From: JAVMKJ01 sp031732855
GTDB taxonomy: Bacteria; Pseudomonadota; Gammaproteobacteria; Competibacterales; Competibacteraceae
Direction: 5' to 3'
Assembly: GCA_031732855.1 (NCBI GenBank)
Contig: JAVMKJ010000142.1
Span: forward strand, 18,307 to 82,306
DNA: 64,000 nt
This document shows positions 16,602 to 24,509 of the stretch, piece after piece. Under the pieces are notes generated by a model that had not been told where the DNA came from, did not search any database, and saw nothing but the letters and a program-made list of their open reading frames with translations. Every line of letters begins with the position of its first letter. Positions within the stretch are counted from its first letter, which is position 1. Made by a program: the position numbers and the translations under genes.

Positions 16602-18251
16602 TCACTGCCGGGCGAAGTAGTCGCTCAGAAACTCGTCGAACGATATCCTGTCCCCTGCTTCGATCTCGCTCTGTTCCCGCAGGGACTGTTTCGCCGCCTC
16701 GGTGAAAAAATGTACCCGCTCTTCCTCCAACGGCCGGGACTGAAAATAAGCCCGATGCCGTTCCGACAGCCGCCGGGCGTAGCGAAAGAAGTTCTCACCG
16801 CCAGCGCGCATCTCGGCCAGTATCCGGGCGGACGGGGTACGATCGGGATCGATCAGCACTTCGCGCTGCTCCGCCAGCGCCGCCACATAGGGTCGGTCGG
16901 TTTCGCCGATGTCCAGCAACTCACAAAGCGGTTGCAGCATGCTCAGAACCTCGTCCGCCCAACGCCGCAACGACAACGACGAACCGTGCCGGCGATGCAG
17001 GACCAGCGCCGGGTCGCGACCGGTCAGCGCCACCACCATCTGGTTGTCGTCGATCATTTTGCGTTCCTCGGCATCCAGCGGCGGCGATTGGTGTAACAGA
17101 CAAAACAGCAGGAACGCTTCCAGAAATCGCAGCTGAGGCGCGGTGACTCCCAGCGGTTCCAGGGGGTTGATGTCGACCGAGCGCAGTTCGACGTATTGCA
17201 CCCCGCGCCGCCGGAGCGCCATGGATGGTTTCTCGTTGCCTCGCGGCGGCTGCTTGGGCCGCATCGAGGTGTAGTACTCGTTCTCGATTTGCAGGACGTT
17301 AGCGTTGAGCTGGCGATAATCGCCATCCACCTTGACGCCGATCCGTTCGTAAGGCGGCCACGGAGTCACGGTCGCCTGGTTGAGACTGGCGATGTATTCA
17401 GCCAGAGAGTTGTAGCAGACGTTGACGCCGCTCTTTTTCTCGGTCCGATTGGTGTACCCGATGTTGCTCATCCGCAACGACGTGGCGTAAGGCCCGTAGC
17501 AGGTATGATCGTCAAACTCGGGCAGCGTGGTCGCCTTGCCGTCGAGGAAGGATTTGCAGACCGCGGGCGAGGCGCCAAACAGGTACAAAATTAACCAGCC
17601 AAAGCGCTGCAGGTTGCGAATCAGCCCGAAGTACGATTCCGAACGAAAGTCTTGCGGCGGGCGACGATCCCCTTCCCGGTCCTGAAACGCCACCCAGAAT
17701 TCGTCTGGCAGCGAAAAGTTGAAGTGGATGCCGGCGATGACCTGCATGATCCGCCCATAGCGCCATGCCAACCCGCGCCGGTAAACATGCTTCATGAATC
17801 CGAGGTTGGAGCGACCGTATTCGGCGATGGGAATACTGGCCTCCCCGGCGAGAATGCAGGGCATGCTGGCGGCCCACAGCAGTTCGTCCCCGATGTGGCG
17901 GTAGACGAAACGATGGTTATCGTCCAGGAATCGCAACACCTGATCGACCGCCGGCAATGGCGGGGTGATGAACTCCAGCAACGCTTCCGAATAATCGGTG
18001 GTGATAAAGGGATGGGTCAGCGCCGAACCCAGTGCGACCGGATGGGGGACTTGCGAAATCTGGCCGTCCGGGGCAACCCGCAGCGCTTCTCTTTCGAGAC
18101 CAAGCCGGCGGCCATCGAACAACGTACGCGAGTTGGCATTGAACAGCCGGGTCAAACGCTGGTCGAGAATTCGGTACAAGGGATTTATCTCATTGGTTGG
18201 CGGCAAAGCGCCGGGATTTTGCGCTCTTTGCCGGTGAAAATCACTCAGCAC
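16602..18251 (-). CDS. gshA: Glutamate--cysteine ligase
   Basis: Catalyses the ATP-dependent first step of glutathione synthesis. The 549-residue product is of the gammaproteobacterial GshA type and somewhat longer than the E. coli enzyme (518). Visible blocks include LGLEREALRV near residue 52, DYSEALLEFITPP, HFNFSLPDEFW, LRMSNIGYTN and YVELRSVDINPLEP. The start codon is GTG (VLSDFHRQ) since no ATG precedes the conserved region. It is divergent from the aminopeptidase gene with only 35 bases between start codons, so promoters must overlap. Confidence 0.95.
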   Translation of the reverse strand: MLSDFHRQRAQNPGALPPTNEINPLYRILDQRLTRLFNANSRTLFDGRRLGLEREALRVAPDGQISQVPHPVALGSALTHPFITTDYSEALLEFITPPLPAVDQVLRFLDDNHRFVYRHIGDELLWAASMPCILAGEASIPIAEYGRSNLGFMKHVYRRGLAWRYGRIMQVIAGIHFNFSLPDEFWVAFQDREGDRRPPQDFRSESYFGLIRNLQRFGWLILYLFGASPAVCKSFLDGKATTLPEFDDHTCYGPYATSLRMSNIGYTNRTEKKSGVNVCYNSLAEYIASLNQATVTPWPPYERIGVKVDGDYRQLNANVLQIENEYYTSMRPKQPPRGNEKPSMALRRRGVQYVELRSVDINPLEPLGVTAPQLRFLEAFLLFCLLHQSPPLDAEERKMIDDNQMVVALTGRDPALVLHRRHGSSLSLRRWADEVLSMLQPLCELLDIGETDRPYVAALAEQREVLIDPDRTPSARILAEMRAGGENFFRYARRLSERHRAYFQSRPLEEERVHFFTEAAKQSLREQSEIEAGDRISFDEFLSDYFARQ

Positions 18252-18286
18252 TGGTACGGTGCCCCTTTCGCATTAGAGAGGTATTC

Positions 18287-19714
18287 ATGAACAACGGTTT
18301 ACTGCCCAGCCGTACCCCCGGCTGTATTCCCATCGTTCCGGTGGTCGAGAGCCAATTCAGCGCCTGGCTGGAGCGGCGGGACGAATCCTTGCGCCGCTGG
18401 CTGACCGCGACCGGTTTCAAAGCGAAACCGGGCGGTTTCAATCTGGTGCCCGGCGCCGACGGCCAATTACGGGCGGTGGTGGCCGGTATCCGTAACCCAG
18501 ACGATCTCTGGGCGTTGGGAGGCTTGCCATTGGCGTTGCCGGAGGGCAACTATGTTCTCGACGCCCCGCTCGAACCCCGGCAACTGGAGCGATTGACGCT
18601 GGGCTGGGCGCTGGGTTCGTACCAGTTCGCTCGCTACAGGGAAACGAAAAGGGCGACCGCGCGGCTGGCGCTCGACCCGGCCTGTGGTGCCGAACGTATC
18701 CACCGGCAAGCTGAAGCCGTCCGATGGGTGCGCGACCTGATCAACATCCCCGCCGAAGACATGATGCCCGAGCATCTGGCGGAAGCGATGCGGACGCTCG
18801 CCCAGGAATTTGAGGCAACGTTTGGGCAAATCGTCGGTGATGAGTTGCTGGCGCGCAATTTTCCGCTGATCCATGCGGTCGGTCGGGCCAGCTCGCATCC
18901 GCCTCGATTGCTGGATTTGCGCTGGGGTAGTCCAACGGATCCCAAGGTGACCCTGTTGGGCAAGGGCGTCTGTTTCGACAGCGGTGGGCTGGATTTGAAG
19001 CCATCCGGCGCCATGCGGCTGATGAAGAAGGATATGGGCGGCGCGGCGACGGCGCTGGGGCTGGCCCGGCTGATCATGAGCAACGGCCTGCCGTTGCGGT
19101 TGCGGGTGCTGGTGGCGGCGGTGGAAAATGCCGTCGCCGGCAATTCATTCCGGCCTGGCGATGTCATCCGCTCGCGCTCGGGACCGACCATCGAGATTCA
19201 TAACACCGACGCTGAAGGGCGGCTGATTCTCTGCGACGCCCTGGCGGAAGCCGGAAGCGAACGGCCGGATTTGCTGATCGACTTCGCCACCCTGACCGGC
19301 GCGGCGCGAGTGGCGCTGGGTACCGAGGTGCCGGCGCTGTTCTGCAACGACGAGGCGCTGGCGGCCGGCCTGCTGGCGGCGGCGGAGCGGGAACAGGATC
19401 CGTTCTGGCGGCTGCCGCTGCATCAACCCTACCGGGAAATGCTCGACAGCAGGATCGCCGACCTCGCCAACGCCACGGAGTCGTCCTACGCTGGTGCCAT
19501 CACGGCGGCGCTGTTTCTAAAGGAATTCGTGCCCGCCGGGATTCCGTGGGCGCACTTCGATCTGATGGCCTGGAATCTGAAGACCCAACCGGGTCGACCG
19601 GAAGGCGGCGAGGCGATGGCCTTGCGAGCGGTGTTTGGCTGGTTAGAACAACAATATGGCGGGGATGGATGCATACCTCACCATCCCCTCTCCCGGGAAG
19701 GAGAGGGGGAGTAA
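18287..19714 (+). CDS. Leucyl aminopeptidase family (M17) protein
   Basis: A 475-residue metallopeptidase of family M17. The catalytic block is complete: GKGVCFDSGGLDLKPSGAMR (metal lysine and aspartates), KKDMGGAA, and NTDAEGRLIL with the second metal aspartate-glutamate pair and catalytic arginine. It removes N-terminal residues from peptides in the cytoplasm. The ATG at 18287 follows AGAGAGG. The last residues (HHPLSREGEGE) are encoded by a REP-like palindrome at 19685-19708, which also sits next to the stop codon, so the native C-terminus was probably different. Confidence 0.92.
   Translation: MNNGLLPSRTPGCIPIVPVVESQFSAWLERRDESLRRWLTATGFKAKPGGFNLVPGADGQLRAVVAGIRNPDDLWALGGLPLALPEGNYVLDAPLEPRQLERLTLGWALGSYQFARYRETKRATARLALDPACGAERIHRQAEAVRWVRDLINIPAEDMMPEHLAEAMRTLAQEFEATFGQIVGDELLARNFPLIHAVGRASSHPPRLLDLRWGSPTDPKVTLLGKGVCFDSGGLDLKPSGAMRLMKKDMGGAATALGLARLIMSNGLPLRLRVLVAAVENAVAGNSFRPGDVIRSRSGPTIEIHNTDAEGRLILCDALAEAGSERPDLLIDFATLTGAARVALGTEVPALFCNDEALAAGLLAAAEREQDPFWRLPLHQPYREMLDSRIADLANATESSYAGAITAALFLKEFVPAGIPWAHFDLMAWNLKTQPGRPEGGEAMALRAVFGWLEQQYGGDGCIPHHPLSREGEGE
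19685..19708. repeat. REP-like palindrome forming the 3' end of the aminopeptidase gene
   Basis: CCCCTCTCC and GGAGAGGGG form a nine-base perfect stem around CGGGAA. The palindrome codes for the aminopeptidase tail and ends four bases before its stop codon. It may double as a transcript-end hairpin between two convergent genes. Confidence 0.75.
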
Positions 19715-19719
19715 GGCGA

Positions 19720-20616
19720 TCAGGCGACCGGGTGCCGCAGTTGCGGATTCTGGACCGGCGGCTTGACCGAGTAATCGTAGAAGCCCTTGTTGGTCTTGCG
19801 GCCCAGATAGCCAAGCTGTACCAAGCGAGTCAGGGTGTGCGGTGGGGATACATGCGGTTGGTGCATGTCCTGATAGATGTTCAGGGTCATCGCCTCCACC
19901 ACGTCCAACCCGATGTAGTCGGCCAGCTCGAACGGACCCATCGGATGGCCAGCGCCGGACTTCATCGCATGGTCGATGTCGGCGATGGTGCCGGTCCCCA
20001 TCTCCAGCAAACGGATCGCGCTGAGCATATAGGGCGTCAGCAAGCGGTTAACGATGAAGCCGGTGGTATCCTGAACGATCACCGGATCCTTTTTGAGTTT
20101 CTTGCAAAGCTGGTCGAGCGTGCTGATCGTCTCGTCCGAGGTCTCGAAGGCATGGATGATCTCGACCAGCTTCATCACCGGCGCCGGGTTGAAGAAATGC
20201 AGGCCGGCCACCCGGTCGCGCTGTTTGCAAACCGCCATCAGTGCCGTCACCGACAGCGTGGATGTGTTGGTGGTCAGCAGCGCCTTCGGTGAAACGATAC
20301 CCTCCAGGCGACGGAACAACGCTTTCTTAGTCTCCAGATCCTCGATGATCGACTCGACGATCAGATCACAATCAGCGACATCCTCTTCCTTGGTCGTGAA
20401 TTGCAACAGGCCGAGCGTGGAATCCTTCTGCTCGGCGGTCATCTTGCCGCGCTCGACCATCTTGGCAAGGGATTTCTCCAGCCCCGTCCGAATCTTGTCG
20501 GTCGATCCCGGCGTCGCCTTGACCGCGACCGTCGGGATGCCGGCCTGCGCGCACACCTGCGCCACGCCCAGACCCATCGCGCCACAGCCCATGACACCGA
20601 CTTTCTTGATTTCCAT
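19720..20616 (-). CDS. hbd: 3-hydroxybutyryl-CoA dehydrogenase
   Basis: A 298-residue NAD(P)-dependent 3-hydroxyacyl-CoA dehydrogenase. The Rossmann motif GCGAMGLGVAQVCAQAG is near the N-terminus (residues 11-27), the catalytic His-Glu region is GLHFFNPAPVMKLVE, and the C-terminal domain holds PVIVQDTTGFIVNRLL and AGHPMGPFELADYIGLD. It interconverts acetoacetyl-CoA and 3-hydroxybutyryl-CoA. It lies downstream of the crotonase gene on the same strand, separated by 150 bases holding an inverted repeat, consistent with a short-chain acyl-CoA or butyrate/PHA role. Confidence 0.93.
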   Translation of the reverse strand: MEIKKVGVMGCGAMGLGVAQVCAQAGIPTVAVKATPGSTDKIRTGLEKSLAKMVERGKMTAEQKDSTLGLLQFTTKEEDVADCDLIVESIIEDLETKKALFRRLEGIVSPKALLTTNTSTLSVTALMAVCKQRDRVAGLHFFNPAPVMKLVEIIHAFETSDETISTLDQLCKKLKKDPVIVQDTTGFIVNRLLTPYMLSAIRLLEMGTGTIADIDHAMKSGAGHPMGPFELADYIGLDVVEAMTLNIYQDMHQPHVSPPHTLTRLVQLGYLGRKTNKGFYDYSVKPPVQNPQLRHPVA

Positions 20617-20654
20617 CGTTTATTCCTTTCTAGTTGATCTTAACAGCGAGGTTC

Positions 20655-20678
20655 GCCGGCATTGCGAGCCATGCCGGC
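20655..20678 (-). repeat. Hairpin between crotonase and hydroxybutyryl-CoA dehydrogenase genes
   Basis: GCCGGCAT and ATGCCGGC form an eight-base perfect stem with an eight-base loop. There is no T-run on the transcript strand, so it is more likely an RNA-stability or partial-termination element than a full terminator. Confidence 0.5.
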
Positions 20679-20766
20679 ATTAACAACGTTAAATATGATG
20701 AAATTCTCGAACCGCCCGGTCAATCCATTCCCCATCGCACCGCCCGAACCGGCTCCAAAAACCGAC

Positions 20767-21543
20767 TCAGCGATGCTTGAACTCCGGCGCGCGCTTGCCG
20801 GCGAATGCTTCCATTCCCTCCTTCTGATCCTCGGTGGCGAACACGGCATGGAAGGTCCGCCGCTCGAACAGAAGGCCCTCCGCCAGCGTGGATTCATAGG
20901 CGCGGTTGACGCACTCCTTGGTCATCATCACCGCCGGCAATGAATAGCCGGCAATCGTTTCGGCGGTCTTGACCGCTTCCTCGATCAGTTGGGCGACCGG
21001 CACAATCCGGCTAACCAGCCCGGCCCGTTCGGCCTCCTCGGCATCCATCATCCGCCCGGTCAGACACAGTTCCATGGCTTTGGACTTGCCGACCAGCCGG
21101 GTCAGGCGCTGGGTACCGCCGGCGCCGGGCAGGATGCCGAGCTTGATTTCCGGCTGGCCGAATTTGGCGGTGTCGGCGGCCAGAATGAAATCGCACATCA
21201 TCGCCAATTCGCAGCCCCCACCTAGCGCGTAGCCGGCCACCGCCGCGATCACCGGCTTGCGGCAGCGGCTGGCCCGCTCCCAGTTGCGGGTGATGAAATT
21301 GCCCTTGTAGGCATCCATGTACAGGTAATCCTTCATGCCCTTGATATCGGCGCCAGCAGCGAATACTTTCTCGCCGCCGGTGAGGACGATGGCGCGGATG
21401 GATTCGTCCGCCTCGACCGCATCCAGCGCCTGAGTCAATTCATCCATCAGATCGTTGGATAAAGCGTTGAAAGCCTTGGGTCGGTTGAGGGTGATCAAGG
21501 CCACCGGGCCGCGGGTTTCGACCCGGATGTTCTCATAATTCAT
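20767..21543 (-). CDS. Enoyl-CoA hydratase/isomerase (crotonase family)
   Basis: 258 residues with the crotonase oxyanion-hole blocks GEKVFAAGADIKGM and AVAGYALGGGCELAMMCD; the hydratase glutamates are present in the GGCELAM segment and in LGILPGAGGTQRL. This fits short-chain enoyl-CoA hydratase (crotonase), hydrating crotonyl-CoA to (S)-3-hydroxybutyryl-CoA. A clear GGAGGAT lies before the ATG. The downstream hbd gene supplies the next step. Confidence 0.92.
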   Translation of the reverse strand: MNYENIRVETRGPVALITLNRPKAFNALSNDLMDELTQALDAVEADESIRAIVLTGGEKVFAAGADIKGMKDYLYMDAYKGNFITRNWERASRCRKPVIAAVAGYALGGGCELAMMCDFILAADTAKFGQPEIKLGILPGAGGTQRLTRLVGKSKAMELCLTGRMMDAEEAERAGLVSRIVPVAQLIEEAVKTAETIAGYSLPAVMMTKECVNRAYESTLAEGLLFERRTFHAVFATEDQKEGMEAFAGKRAPEFKHR

Positions 21544-21844
21544 GCGATATCCTCCTTCCCGAATTTAGGGTTATTTGAATTCTGGCAGGGACGACACGGG
21601 TCGGCTTGCACGGAAATGCCGCGCATGACCGGCGCTTGGCCACCACGCACAGTATAAGCCAGAATGACCCGGGGCAGGATGGATTAAACAGGATGGATCA
21701 ATTCAAGAAGAAGCGGGCGCGCCAGTCGGGATCCGCGCGAGGACGGACAGGTGGGAACGGCGTTCGTGGGGGAAGGAGGACGCATGCCTTGGGATGATGC
21801 CTCGACTTGGGATAATACCTGGGACGATGGCACACGCGATCCGG
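21544..21844. other. Intergenic stretch with triplicated W-D-D-like units, no confident gene
   Basis: The + strand contains three similar 12-base units (TGGGATGATGCC, TGGGATAATACC, TGGGACGATGGC) at about 21788-21826 inside a small open frame beginning ATG 21784 (MPWDDASTWDNTWDDG). There is no clear ribosome site and the frame runs into the opposing gene. I see no RNA gene here. Confidence 0.4.
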
Positions 21845-22246
21845 TCAGCGACCCAACGAGCGATCGGAATCATCGATCGGCACAAACGGGGGATTGCCCG
21901 ACTTGATCTTGTTGCCGTTGACCAGATCGTGCGAGTTGAGTCTCATGGACGAAGGTGACCCGGGCCGCGCTCCATCCGTCCTGGCCTTCTCCTGAGTCAT
22001 GGAATCGGTGGGAACGACCGTCTGTGGAATTGCCGTCATCACGGAGAACCGCGACGCCGTCGCCGGTTCGCGGGCAAAGGTCATCGACTCGATCGGAGTG
22101 GATCGCCCGACCGGCCCCGAAAACGCTGGGTTCGATGTTTGATGTTCGGCTTGTTGCGGCAACGGGATCCAAAAAGATCCGATGGCGAGTGCCGTGGCCA
22201 GCACCAGCATCACGATCTGTTTGCGATGAAGCTGTTGATCATCCAT
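21845..22246 (-). CDS. Hypothetical single-pass membrane or exported protein
   Basis: Not recognised. Starting at the ATG complementary to 22244-22246 the product has 133 residues: a short basic head (MDDQQLHRKQ), one hydrophobic segment IVMLVLATALAIGSFWIPL, and a polar, low-complexity tail rich in S, T and P with no domain. The topology suggests an anchored periplasmic tail. Codon use is less biased than in neighbours and there is no obvious operon partner, so it may be an orphan or a spurious frame. Confidence 0.4.
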   Translation of the reverse strand: MDDQQLHRKQIVMLVLATALAIGSFWIPLPQQAEHQTSNPAFSGPVGRSTPIESMTFAREPATASRFSVMTAIPQTVVPTDSMTQEKARTDGARPGSPSSMRLNSHDLVNGNKIKSGNPPFVPIDDSDRSLGR

Positions 22247-22669
22247 CCAGGCAAGCTCCGGTAAGAAAATAAACAAGACTCTGTTGGGCCACGATGAGTG
22301 CAAACATCATACCGAACCGCCGACGACAGCCGCGCCATGTCCTCGGGAACCACGGCACATCAGGAAGTTATTCATGCACGGGTCGAATTGGCCTCTGATG
22401 CCCACATTTCGAGATGATCGACAAAGACCACGCCAACTGCCGCTCATCCTCAATAAGTGACACATGATGTGAGTTGGGTCGGACCACTTTGGACCGGTCA
22501 CTCCTTGGAATCTGGCCGCAAGCGCTGGGGATTGCCGCATCACTCCAGCACATCCCGAATCTCCTGGCCCATCGCGCCGTTTGACCCTTCATTATTTAAA
22601 TGCCATATTGCCGCGCTTCATCATTCCGGGGATCGACCCACAAACCCAACCGTAGTTCGAAGCCACACG
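22247..22669 (+). other. Long non-coding leader region of malic enzyme gene
   Basis: About 420 bases with no supported gene on either strand. The right part is visibly less GC-rich and contains the palindrome ATTTAAAT and the promoter candidate at 22581-22609. Confidence 0.5.
22581..22609 (+). promoter_or_regulatory. Candidate sigma-70 promoter for malic enzyme
   Basis: TTGACC at 22581-22586 and CATATT at 22604-22609 are separated by 17 bases, within the AT-rich segment before the malic enzyme gene. The -35 matches consensus at five of six positions and the -10 at four of six. Confidence 0.45.
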
Positions 22670-24442
22670 ATGAAACGAGAACCAATTAGCCCCTATTTCG
22701 ACATCAAAAAGGATACCGAAGGTCGCGACTACATGGAGGTTTACCTGGAAGGCATCGCCTTGTTGCGGCTGGTGCTGAGCAACAAAGGTACCGCGTTCAC
22801 CGAGGATGAACGGGTCGCGCTGGGGTTGGATGGCTTGCTGCCACCGCAGGTCAACACGCTGGAGCAACAGGTCGAACGGGTTTATCGCGGCTTCCTGCGC
22901 GAGCCCGATCCCATCGCCAAGTACCAGTATCTGCGCTCGTTGCAGGAAAGGGCCGAAACCCTGTTCTATGCCCTGCTGGAACAGCACCTCGAAGAGATGA
23001 TGCCAATCATCTACACCCCGACCGTGGGTCAGGCGGTGCAGCAGTTCAGCCATTTATACCAGAACCCGCGCGGGCTGTCGTTCTCGCCGCTCAACATCGA
23101 CCGCGCCACCAAGGTGGTCCGCAACTTCCCGTGGAACGACGTCCGGATGATCGTGGCCACCGACTCCTCGGCGATCCTCGGCATCGGCGACCAAGGCTAC
23201 GGCGGGCTGGCCATCGCCATCGGCAAGCTGGCTCTCTACACCATCGGCGGCGGCGTCGATCCTTTTCATACCATGCCGGTCAAGCTGGACGTGGGCACCG
23301 ACCGGCTGGAGCTGCTCAACGATGAGTTTTATCTGGGAGTGCGGCAGCGGCGGCTGCGCGGCGAGCGGTACCTGGCGTTCCTGGACAAGTTCGTCAAGGC
23401 CATCCACGAGCGCTGGCCGCGCGCCGTGATCCAATGGGAGGATTTATCGAAGGATGTGGCGTTCGCAGTACTGGAACGCTATCGCAAGCAGATTCCCTCC
23501 TTCAACGACGACATTCAGGGCACCGGCGCGGTGGCGCTGGCGGGCCTGCTGTCAGCCAGCCGACTGAAGGGCGAAGCGCTGCGCGATCAGCGCATCGTCA
23601 TCCTCGGCGCGGGCGCCGGAGGCATCGGCGTGGCCTGGGCCATTACCGAGGGGCTGATGCGCGAAGGACTGAACCGTGAAGAGGCCCGCGACCGGGTCTG
23701 CGTTCTCGACTCCGGCGGGTTGCTGGTGGAGGGACGCAACGTCGAAGCCTACAAGCAGCCGTTCGTGCAACCCCGCGAAAAAATCGCCGGCTGGCGGATC
23801 GCCAACGAAATTCCGACCTTGCTGGAAACCATCGAGCACACCAAGGCCACCGCCCTGCTCGGGTTGAGCGGCCAGGCGGGTTCTTTCAACCATCCAGTGG
23901 TGGAGGCCATGGCGCGCAACACCGCCCGACCGGTCATTTACCCCCTGTCCAACCCGACTTCGGCCTGCGAGGCACTGCCGGAGGACATCGTGGACTGGAG
24001 CGAGGGCCGGGCCATCGTCGCCACCGGCAGCCCGTTCCCGGATGTGGAACGGGGCAGCGACGTACACTACATCGGTCAGGGCAACAATGCGTTCATCTTC
24101 CCAGGCCTGGGTTTTGGCGCCATCCTGGCGGAGTGTCGCGAGGTGACAAACGACATGGTGCTGGAAGCGGCCTATGCGCTGGCCGACTACACCGCCGCCG
24201 CGCATCCGCGGGCCGGCCGGGTCTACCCCCCGGTGCGCGAACTGCGCGAGGTCAGCATCCGGGTCGGCACGCGGGTGATCGAGCAGGCGCTTAAGGAAGG
24301 CGTGGCCGGCAGGACCGATCTGGCCGGACGCGACCTCGATACTTACCTGCGCTCGCGCTTCTGGAAACCGCGCTATCTACCGATCGTACGCGGCGATCAC
24401 ACCGCGATGATCGACCACCCAGGCTATCCCAAGGAGGAATAA
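22670..24442 (+). CDS. maeA: Malic enzyme (oxaloacetate-decarboxylating)
   Basis: Oxidatively decarboxylates malate to pyruvate. The product has 590 residues, the size of the large NAD-type/eukaryote-like class. Blocks seen: IYTPTVGQAVQQFSHLYQ, RGLSFSPLNID, VATDSSAILGIGDQGYGG, the metal/catalytic region SFNDDIQGTGAVALAG, the Rossmann motif ILGAGAGGIGVAWAI and IYPLSNPTSACEA. The ATG at 22670 (MKREPISPYF) is chosen because upstream codons are non-native. NAD versus NADP preference cannot be fixed by eye; the symbol reflects the family with this length. Confidence 0.92.
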   Translation: MKREPISPYFDIKKDTEGRDYMEVYLEGIALLRLVLSNKGTAFTEDERVALGLDGLLPPQVNTLEQQVERVYRGFLREPDPIAKYQYLRSLQERAETLFYALLEQHLEEMMPIIYTPTVGQAVQQFSHLYQNPRGLSFSPLNIDRATKVVRNFPWNDVRMIVATDSSAILGIGDQGYGGLAIAIGKLALYTIGGGVDPFHTMPVKLDVGTDRLELLNDEFYLGVRQRRLRGERYLAFLDKFVKAIHERWPRAVIQWEDLSKDVAFAVLERYRKQIPSFNDDIQGTGAVALAGLLSASRLKGEALRDQRIVILGAGAGGIGVAWAITEGLMREGLNREEARDRVCVLDSGGLLVEGRNVEAYKQPFVQPREKIAGWRIANEIPTLLETIEHTKATALLGLSGQAGSFNHPVVEAMARNTARPVIYPLSNPTSACEALPEDIVDWSEGRAIVATGSPFPDVERGSDVHYIGQGNNAFIFPGLGFGAILAECREVTNDMVLEAAYALADYTAAAHPRAGRVYPPVRELREVSIRVGTRVIEQALKEGVAGRTDLAGRDLDTYLRSRFWKPRYLPIVRGDHTAMIDHPGYPKEE

Positions 24443-24509
24443 CGATCCTCGACCGACGCGTCCAAGGGCGGGCCGACCAAAGTTCGAGCAGGGCCACCCA
24501 TCTCCCGCG

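Noticed and set aside
21784..21906. Small open frame MPWDDASTWDNTWDDG with repeated W-D units
   Set aside because: No ribosome site, overlaps the opposing hypothetical gene, and the repeats are short; insufficient to call a gene.
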